DNA of 64,000 bases from Antedon mediterranea. Taxonomy: Eukaryota > Echinodermata > Crinoidea > Comatulida > Antedonidae. Position 1 is the first letter of the stretch. The number at the start of each line of letters is the position of its first letter. The position numbers and the translations under genes were made by a program. Location: the NCBI RefSeq assembly GCF_964355755.1, contig NC_092672.1:20086501-20150500 (forward strand), read 5' to 3'. A model generated the notes under the pieces. It was not told the origin of the DNA, did not search any database, and saw nothing but the letters and a program-made list of their open reading frames with translations. Below are positions 1 through 10,800 of the stretch, one piece after another.

Positions 1-1460
1 AGAAATAAATCAATTAGAAGCTCTTAAATACTAATAGAGCTTTACTTTCTTTTTACATGATGTGTACTTACTATATTACTGACTGTATTTTGCCAAGAAC
101 ATTTTTAACAGGGTTATTTATCAATGTGCAACATTTTTTTAGACTAGATGCTATGTTTTTGTTGGTTTTTCTAGTTTTCATATGAAACATCACCAGGGGC
201 TGATCCAGGGGAGAGGACCACAGGGCATTTGTACCTGTCAATATTATCAACAGTAAAATGATAGGGTGGAGGGGCGGAGTGGAGTAGATGTGGGAATGAG
301 AAGGTTTAATATATTATTTAAGCATCGTCAGTAAGCATTAAACAACCTCAAAACCTCAGAAAACCATACCTCCACCAATTATACCAGGCCTTTCTTTCTT
401 TCTCTTTTGTTCTTTATATTTCATGCAATAATGCGATGTTGAATAAAGATCAATAGGTGATCTACAATAAACAATGCTAAAATAAATACTTTACACATAC
501 TATTCACAATCTAATTACAACAAATACTATTCCTGATCTAAAAAGAAAGAAGGTCATATTAAGACTCATAATAAAAGCAAATCACTATCCAAATGGAAAA
601 GTAAACAGAGAGGTACCACTTTTGAAATAATATCAACAATTGTATGACTTTGATGGTAAGAAATTACCACGTGTATCAAGGCGAGCTAAACAATGGTTGT
701 GGAAATGCCATTTGACGTAGTACACGCACCTCTCTTGTAAGAAATTACCACGTGTATCAATGCGAGCTGAACGATGGTGGAAAAACAATTTAATTTGACA
801 TACATACATCCCTCTTACAAGAAACCATGTGTTCCTGCCTGCATTGATGGTATCTGTTCCAATTTATTGTTATGTATCACTCTGGCCTAGACAATGACGA
901 CAATACAACAGACTCATGTATATACCAACAATGAAATTGCGCTATATTTAGACATTGACAGGATTTGCTCACTGTCTGGGTGACAGCATGTAGCTTGTTT
1001 TTAAACGTCTAAACAAGTAGGTTAGACCTAGCCAATGGTTTTGAAATGATCATGACAACATAACAAAACATACATAGTAATACACATTATGTCAAGTTAG
1101 TTCCCACAACATAGGAACCACAGTCCTGGTAAGGGTCTGGTATCACAGTGTAAAAATGGTGAAAGTTGATTTTACAGTCTGCATTAATCTGCATGTTTGA
1201 CTTGATGAGGCATGAACAAAGTGCTCGTAACAAAAGCAGAGCAAAATAGATAAATAAATGACTATTTATTTGCGCACTAGATTGTTTCATAAAAGTGATA
1301 AAAAGAAGAGCTATTTTATCACCTTGATGAAACAGTACAGTATGTAGTGTGCAAATAGAATGTTGAAGTTTAAACTTGAGTCATTAAACTTTATCTATAT
1401 AAAATATTGTAATATTATATTATAATTAACCATGAAAACATAATCCTTGTTAATTTCCAG
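1..1460. other. Intron or upstream region of the ROCO gene; no exon seen
   Basis: I find no coding segment with splice sites here. The stretch probably lies in the intron before the first recognised Roc exon, because that exon starts in phase 0 after a clean acceptor. Two diverged tandem copies of a roughly 79-bp unit containing TTACCACGTGTATCAA lie at about 658-800. The upstream Roc exons, which would carry the P-loop, must lie outside the window. Confidence 0.5.
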
Positions 1461-1843
1461 TTTTTCCTGACAAATACAGTATCATACTGTGTTGCTTTCA
1501 ATGTCATGGACAACTTGGATGAGCCAGCTAAACCACGGGATTCAAAAATAGTAAGTTAAACTTTAGTACTTTAGACAATCTTGTGAACTACAAATGCTAT
1601 AATGTAATTTAATTTCAATATTAGTTTAAAAATATATTGTCATTGTCATTTTAGGGTCAGCTAGGAATGACTAATTTGGACATGAATTTCTTCTGGATAA
1701 GGTCCATTTATGAACATACTGTACAACATGGTTCAGGAAACACTATTTCAATTGATGGCAAGAACATAGAGTCACCTCCCATCTGTTTGGTTGCAACTCA
1801 TGTGGACAAATTGTCAGGGACAGCATCAGAAAAAGAGGAGGAG
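1461..1843 (+). CDS. Two Roc GTPase exons (1461-1550 and 1655-1843)
   Basis: The first exon encodes 30 residues starting FFLTNTVSYCVAFNVMD. This resembles the Roc strand after the G3 motif, where family members read hhFLT..S.Y.VVF. The second encodes 63 residues and contains IRSIYEHTV and then ICLVATHVDKL, where THVDK is the G4 guanine-specificity motif in its ROCO form. The P-loop (G1) is not in the window. Acceptors are TTTCCAG and ATTTTAG, donors GTAAGT and GTAAAT, and both exons are phase 0. The MFHAS1-like branch of ROCO proteins is the closest type I can suggest, with low certainty. Confidence 0.75.
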
Positions 1844-4800
1844 GTAAATAGTATATAAATATTAGATATTTATATCTTGTCTTTTTCTTAACTATGTCAA
1901 CATAAGTGCTCCTAGCAACTGAACACAACTGAATGTAACTATAAACCTCAACTGACTGCAACTGACAGGTGCACAACAATGTAGACATAAGCTTAGTTTC
2001 ATGTATAGTTGCCCATGTTCTATTTTTACTGTAACTGAGTGAAACTGAAAAGTTTTAAACGTGTCACACGGGTGATATGGGTAACGGCGACCAGTCGCGA
2101 TTGGTTTGTATATACTGGTTCCTATACAACTATTAATTGCGTTGTGCGTGTAGTAAGGTAAATTAATAGGCTCTTTAGAATTAATATTTTGCCTACAAAA
2201 AGGTTGACTGTATTTAACAACCCATCAGTACAATTAGAACAAAAAAGCAGTTTGAGGTCTAATGTACATGTTTATACAATCAAATAATATAACATGAAAA
2301 TGGAACATTTAAGCTATACACATTACATGCATTACAAAAGAATTCATTAAAGAAAGCACATTAAAGTAGAAACATTGTTTGAGATTTTGTCATTTTGAAT
2401 TACAGTATGAATCAAATAAAACAGCCTGTAACAGTTATGGAAGATTGTGTACATTAGGTTGTGACATATTGTCTTGTAAACCACTGATCATGATGATCAC
2501 TGAGATCACGCAGATTGATCTCGCTGATCATGTGAGTATTCTCAGTGGATATATCATTGTCTACACTTAGCTTGAAAATATGCCTGGAGGCGCAAACAAA
2601 ATCCAAGATGGCGACAAAAATCCAAAATGACTGCCCGTTTGATCTAAATTGTATTTATAATGCCTATTAAATGTCCTTTTTAAACATGTTTGTTTTTTTT
2701 AATTTACCACACACATTGAATACAAAGTAAAAATATTAAATGAAATATACTATACAGTATATCAGCGTGATCAGTAATTATTGTGATAAGTTATCAGCGA
2801 TAGTAGCAATATGAATGTATTTATTAATTGAAGGTTATGAAGATGTACAAGAAAATGTTCGATAAAATGGAAGGAATGCCATATGCTCACCATGTAGATC
2901 GTGAAATGTACATGGTTGATAACACCATGAAATCACCTGAAGGTATTACAAAACTTAAGCGAAACGTTGGTAGATACATGATGGAAATGGTGAGAGAAGT
3001 TCCAGTAAAGTGGGTTAATTTACAGGAAAGTTTGCAAAGAATTGGTGAAACAAAATTGTGTATTACGTTTGAGGAGGTAAAGTTTTGATTGTGGATTCCA
3101 ATGTAATTATATAATATGATTATTTATTGTTACTTTGTTTTTATTCCTATAGAGACTACTAATATTTATAGTCCTGGCCTATCATTGCATTTTCCATTAG
3201 CTTTTCTCCAGGCTCTACAAGTAATGTACTAAGTTAAGTTATTTGTTTGAATTAAATTCTGTATTAGGTTTTCAGGATTGGCACTGAATGTGAAATTTCC
3301 GAAGAGAGGCTCGACACTGCCATAAAGTATATGAATGACATTGGGATCATTTTACATTCAAGTTCTAACAAAAAACTGAAAAACACTGTGATAACAGATC
3401 TTCAAATGATGATTCAAATGGTTACAAAAGTGATCACAGTAGTTAAACCGTCTATTAAAGTGGTAGGTAGATAATGTATTTTATTATGATATTAGATTGT
3501 CAAAAATGTGGATGTATAGGCGATGTTAATAATCTGTTCTTAGTAACTTGATGTGAAACAGTATAATTGTATTGATCATGTGACTGTACTGTATAAAGTA
3601 AGAATAAACTGTTTTTTTTTTAATATAAAAGCAAATGAGGGTGTTGTGGAAAAGCCTTGATGAGGAAGGAATACTGGAGGAAAGACTGCTACGGTATTTA
3701 TGGGAACAGGAATTAGAGGAAGATCCACATCGCTTTGAAATCTTTACTGAAGTGATGAAGACATTTGGTTTGCTCTTTGAGAAATTGAAGGTAAGTTATT
3801 TCAATTCAATTTCCTTATTGCTGCAAATGCCATCAAGGGCTAATATCCACTTAAACATACTACATCATACAAACATATACATATTTACATTTAAAATTGT
3901 TTTAAACATCTTATTTTAGATTGGCTGTCACTTAAATTAGCTTAAATGTTATACTTGTAATATTTTAATTTACAACACTTTGCTTACATCTGCAGGTAAC
4001 TGAAGGTAACCGGGTATTCTTTGTTCCATCTCGAATGAAAACCGAGAAAGAGAGTCTTGAAGTTGAAACGGACAAAAAAAATATGGTTTCAATCTATCTT
4101 ACACCTGTAGACTTTCTTCCTAATGCTGTCTACAATACATTGATTGTTGCATTTCTGGACTTGATGGAGGAAAAAAATAAAGATGGCGACCAACGTGTGT
4201 CTCAAAACCGCAGTGAATTTGACTTTAAGGATCATGGGGTCAATCTAGGCACAGTGAAAATTGAAAACAAGCATGCATTAAAGGTTTGGAAATTATTCAT
4301 TTTATTTATTTAATGTTTCAATTAAATATATTTAAAGACAAAATTGTAGATATCAAACAATGTTTTAAATGATTTCAATCAATCTTACTACTATTACACT
4401 ATTACATTTTCAATTTTATAAATAAATTGAAGGCTACATATTATGATGAATACAATGGTAATGTTTTGCATTTATTATTTAGCTCATTTTAAATTAACAA
4501 AGACAATTTCCTCATCAGCTTGAAATAACTCATCTGACTGAAGTTGATGGTAATGCTAGAGGCCAAATGAAAGAACCGCAGCCAAGTTTCTGCATAGAGG
4601 TAAAGATTAGCATGATATGCCTATGTGTTATTAATAACATATTCAACACCAGCACTTGAATGTAATGATTGCCAATAAACAATGGAAATGATCATATAAA
4701 CGTTTAAGTCGCCATGTACGAAACTCAAATTGCTGACTCTAATAAAAATTACAAAAGACATACTTATAATATTTTATTCTACGATATGTATATAATGTCT

Positions 4801-7800
4801 TGTTTATTCACCCAAAAACTATGTAAATTCATGGCACGCTGGACCACCTAGTCCTAGGCGTATGTATCCCAGGAAAACTTGATGCCCCAAATTGGAATTT
4901 GGCAAACTGGCTAAATACTATATATAAACAGCTTGCACCTTCTATGTAATCTTTGTTATCATGTAACACTCAGAGTCATTGAGTCACTTTGCATAATCTA
5001 TTCTGCTCTGCTTAATTGCGTCAAGCACTTTTGCCTATATGGGTTGGTTCAAACTTTCAACCTATTATATTTAAAACTTATGTTCTACATTTTACTTGGT
5101 TTGTAGGTGTTAAGTTATCTAATGCATCAACTAGAAACTGTACTTGTCACTAGAGAAGGAGTTGGCTACAATCTATGTGTGTTGTGTACTGCTTGTAATC
5201 CAGCAGAGAAGCCTCATTTACATGATTTCAAAAAGTGCTTGAAACTAGATACTAATAGTGTTAAATGTGGCAATGAACGCATGATGACCAATCATTTAAA
5301 GTGGCTATTTTTGGAAGGTTAGTTGAAATTTTTGATTATAATCACAATTTTCTTCAATTGCAGTATTTTTTATTTGATACAACATTTAACAATACAATGT
5401 ACAAAGATATATGTCCTTTAGTCCAGAGACATCTACGAAGGCCGTTTTAATTATAGATTGGTTTTATTGTTAAAGTAATACATGGTTAAATACTTTTTTT
5501 TACAATATAATGAAAATCAGTTGACTAATTGATTGGTATTCTATGAGTTTCCTCTGCAGAAAAAAGGGAAACAAGCTCATCAGTCACAGGTTTGTTGATG
5601 ATAATACCAGATAATAAAAATGTCTTTTATGTAATTACTAGTCCTTGCTAATGGTAGAAAAATGATAACATGACACTATCAGTATACACATAAGATTAAA
5701 AAAAATGATAACATGAAACTATCAGTATCCACATAAGATAAAACAAATGATAACATGAAACTATCAGTATCCACCTAAGATGAAATAAAATGATAACATG
5801 AAACTATCAGTATCCACCTAAGATGAAATAAAATGATAACATGAAACTATCAGTATCCACCTAAGATGAAATAAAATGATAACATGAAACTATCAGTATC
5901 CACCTAAGATGAAATAAAATGATAACATGAAACTATCAGTATCCACATAAGATAAAAAAAATGATAACATGAAACTATCAGTATCCACATAAGATAAAAC
6001 AAATGATAACATGAAACTATCAGTATCCACCTAAGATGAAATAAAATGATAACATGAAACTATCAGTATCCACCTAAGATGAAATAAAATGATAACATGA
6101 AACTATCAGTATCCACATAAGATAAAACAAATGATAACATGAAACTATCAGTATCCACATAAGATAAAAAAAATGATAACATGAAACTATCAGTATCCAC
6201 ATAAGATAAAAAAAAATGATAACATGAAACTATCAGTATCCACCTAAGATTTAAAAAAATGATAACATGAAACTATCAGTATCCACATAAGATAAAAAAA
6301 AATGATAACATGAAACTATCAGTATCCACATAAGATAAAAAAAATGATAACATGAAACTATCAGTATCCACATAAGATGAAATAAAATGATAACATGAAA
6401 CTATCAGTATCCACATAAGATAAAACAAATCATCAAGGAAAGAATATAATATTTTGTTGTTTTGTTATACAATACATTTTCATTGTAGATTTTGTCAGAT
6501 TGTTTTTTGTATTAATATAAGGATGAGATATAACACAGGATGACAGTTTTAACACTTACCCCAAATTAAACGAGCATTATAAATAATGTATTTCTAAAAA
6601 TCATCATGTCTCAAGTTCAACAAATTCTAAATGGAATTTAAACAAAAATCATGAAAGATGTGTTGGCTAGGTGTGGTAGTTCGAGATCAGTCGGACACAA
6701 TCATATGAAGGCAGCATTGATTTCCATCAGTATTTCATTTATTCATATTCACATTCATATTCACTGGCATTTATCACATAAACTACAATCAGATTCATAT
6801 TCACTGGCATTTATCACATAAACTACAATCAGCCATCTCTTGAAAAAAAAACCCTATAAATACAACAGACAAACATACATAATAATAATCCACATATGAA
6901 CAATTGATAACCATTGTTATACTCATTACGTTATCTTTAGTACAATACATACACATCACATCAGTATTACATTATTATCTATTATATATAACAAGTGATA
7001 ACCACATCTATACCTGGATTAAACGATGTTAATTTTTACAACGTACCTGGAAACGAATAACTGATAATTTAATTAGAATAGCAACTGCCTCTACTCAGCC
7101 ACAATGGATATGCCCAATCTGTACTCATGTGCGGGGAAATGGAAATATCTGTTTTTAAACAAAACTGTGTGAGCTATTATTTTAGGGCTAAATTTTTATG
7201 TTATCTGAGATTAACAAAAACATACAAGTATTAACTAACACTGACACACAAGCTAATTTTCCCACAAAAAATATAAACGTCGTAGTGGTGTATCGTTACA
7301 TGTACTTTACTATTTCAGTCGACTATGACAGTGACAGTTTTAACAAAGTATTAAATCACAAATGTTCTACTCTATTTAATGAGACAAATCTCATGACACA
7401 AAATACATGAATAAGGTCCAATGTGAATGGCATAATAAAACAGTGTATCCTAGTGTTAAAAGAATGGTTTATTTAATAAAAACTAACTTTAAAATCTGTA
7501 TTGCATAAATTGTACGTGATACTGTTTTTGTTATTATAACTAATATGTTTATTTTGCATAGATACACAGACTGCTACTCCTCTGTCTACAAGCTCATTAG
7601 AGACAGGTTAGTGGTTATCATTAGATCATTATGTATCATATGGACAGTTTGTCTGAAAATACATGAATATAATAGCATAACATCTATGAGCAGAATAGTT
7701 GATTTAATACTGGTATTCTTGATTATGACTAATGTATATGTTTATTTTGCATAGATGCACCTATTGCTGCTCCTTTGGCTACAAGCTCATTAGGGACAGG

Positions 7801-10800
7801 TATAGGTGAGTAACATTAGATCATTAGGGACATGTATAGGTGAGTAACATTAGATCATTAGGGACAGGTATAGGTGAGTAACATTATATCATTAGGGACA
7901 GGTATAGGTGAGTAACATTAGATCATTATGGACAGGTATAGGTGAGTAACATTAGATCATTAGGGACAGGTATAGGTGAGTAACATTAGATCATTAGGGA
8001 CAGGTATAGGTGAGTAACATTAGATCATTAGGGACAGGTATAGGTGAGTAACATTAGATAATTAGGGACAGGTATAGGTGAGTAACAGTAGATCATTAGG
8101 GACAGGTATAGGTGAGTAACATTAGATCATTAAGGACAGGTATAGGTGAGTAACATTAGATCATTATGGACAGGTATAGGTGAGTAACATTAGATCATTA
8201 GGGACAGGTATAGGTGAGTAACATTAGATCATTAGGGACAGGTATAGGTGAGTAACAATAGATCATTAGGGACAGGTATAGGTGAGTAACATTAGATCAT
8301 TAAGGACAGGTATAGGTGAGTAACAGTAGATCATTAGGGACAGGTATAGGTGAGTAACATTAGATCATTAAGGACAGGTATAGGTGAGTAACATTAGATC
8401 ATTAAGGACAGGTATAGGTGAGTAACATTAGATCATTAGGGACAGGTATAGGTGAGTAACATTAGATCATTAGGGACAGGTATAGGTGAGTAACATTAGA
8501 TCATTAGGGACAGGTATAGGTGAGTAACATTAGATCATTAGGGACAGGTATAGGTGAGTAACATTAGATCATTAGCGACAGGTATAGGTGAGTAACATTA
8601 GATCATTAGGGACAGGTATAGGTGAGTAACATTAGATCATTAGGGACAAGTATAGGTGAGTAACATTAGATAATTAGGGACAGGTATAGGTGAGTAACAT
8701 TAGATCATTAGGGACAAGTATAGGTGAGTAACATTAGATCATTAGGGACAGGTATAGGTGAGTAACATTAGATCATTAGGGACAAGTATAGGTGAGTAAC
8801 ATTAGATCATTAGGGACAAGTATAGGTGAGTAACATTAGATCATTAAGGACAGGTATAGGTGAGTAACATTAGATCATTAGCGACAGGTATAGGTGAGTA
8901 ACATTAGATCATTAGGGCATTGTTACAACCACTTATGTAGTACCAGCTATAATAAAAACTACTGCTAAGATAGAAACAATAAAGATATCATATCATTTAT
9001 TTTATTTGAACAAACATGTAAACATAACAAATGTAAATCAATGTTTGATGACAGAGGAACATGAGTTTGTTTATTATTTTGTACCACATGTTAGAAATGT
9101 CCAGAAATATCTGCGATAATCCTTTAAATTTGATAAACAGTTGCTGGTGTGATGTTTTAACAGCCTTCACACGTACGGCTTAAGAATGGCGTGGCTTACG
9201 CAAGCGGTAAGGTAATCCACGGATTAAAATGCTCAGGTGTTCACACGTACGGCGTTCGGTATATTAATGAATGGAATTAAACAAAGAAGTCCAACTATCA
9301 TTACGTTTTAAAGGTTAAACCCTTGTTTCCTTTTTAGATTTTACACTGTCTTGATGGTAATCTTTTAATTTTTTTTTTCTTAACCAGCTTGAAATATAGT
9401 CAGCACTTGATTGCTAAATCAATTCATTCCCGACAAAAAACACTCTGCTTTTGGCCATAATTTACTTTTATTTCACCCTAAACCATTCATGCGCGGTTAA
9501 TCGAAGAGCAGATAGTAGCTAAATAGGTGGTTTTTATATCCGCAATAACATTTACAGTAAAAAACAAGAATTAATTGGTAAATATCATGAAATAAGGTTA
9601 AAATCATTCAAGCGTCGCTGGAGTTTGCTCCGTGGCGTTAGTTAATTTGGGGTGTGTAGCTGTCGTTAATAACGCCACGGACGTGGCTTAGTGAGTTGCG
9701 TTAATAACGCCACTGCCTAGTTCACACGCAAGGCGTAGGCTACGCAAGGCGTACGCCACTGCTTACGCCATACGTGTGAACAGGCTTTTAGTTCAGTAAT
9801 TGATGTTGTCAACAATTACCACAAAAATGATATCAATAAACTAAGTCAAGAAAACCTCCTATATTATTTACTCAACAGTCATGAACTTTGTACATATTTA
9901 AGTACTTTTTTTACAACCTAATGAGAATCACTTAACTAAGTAATTGGCATTTGGTAATTTGCTATTGACAATCAAAACAAATTTATGCTAAACCATTTGC
10001 CTCAAACAGAGGTGTTTTAGAATCTGCCATATACATCTATGTAAAAAACCTTTGTAAAAACGTATTAAGGATTGCTATCTGTTTATTCTGATTTTTGTGA
10101 GACCTGAATAACCCTAAAATATATATTGAATAAATGTGTGCTATTCTTGATAATGACTATTAATGAAAATCAGTTGACCATTTAGTCAAATTGTTAATTA
10201 TTACTTGATACAAATTTAGGCTGAACCATTCCCAGAATAGAGGCGTTCTAAAATCAGATTTTTTGGTTTTCTGTGAAAGCATGCATTTGTGATATTTATG
10301 ACTAATACATGTATGATATATATCTTTCAAGTCAGTTGATTGCTAATTATAAATTACATTATACATTACATACAATTTAGAAATGGCAATAGCTAATTCA
10401 GAAAACACCAGCTAATGTAGAAACATTAACAGTAAAAAATATGTTATATGGTACTTGATATGTAAAGTTTGGAAAATGTTAGTATTTTAAAACAATTTTT
10501 GATAAGGAACATGTCAAAGATGGTGGTTTCTGACAAATCTCATGATTTCAAAATACATGAATAAGGTCTAATTTGAATTGCATGAAACAGTGTATCCTAG
10601 TGTTGTTAACAGAATAGTTTATTTAATAAAAACTAACTTTTAAATGTGTATTGAATAAATTGTGATACTGTTTTTGTTATTATGACTAATGAATATGTTT
10701 ATTTTGTATAGATACACTAACTACTACTCCTCTGGCTACAAGCTCATTACGGACAGGTAAGTTGATTATCATTAGATCATTAGAGATCCTAATATGTTTA

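Noticed and set aside
1087-1290. 67-codon minus-strand frame
   Set aside because: There is no domain, no start context and no splice support.
2460-2545. GATC-rich imperfect palindrome with CCACTGATCATGATGATC
   Set aside because: It could form a hairpin, but it lies in an intron and has no further support as an element or exon.
7800-8920. CRISPR-like regularity of the short repeats
   Set aside because: There are no unique spacers, the units are head-to-tail copies, and the context is eukaryotic intron. The same holds for the other arrays.
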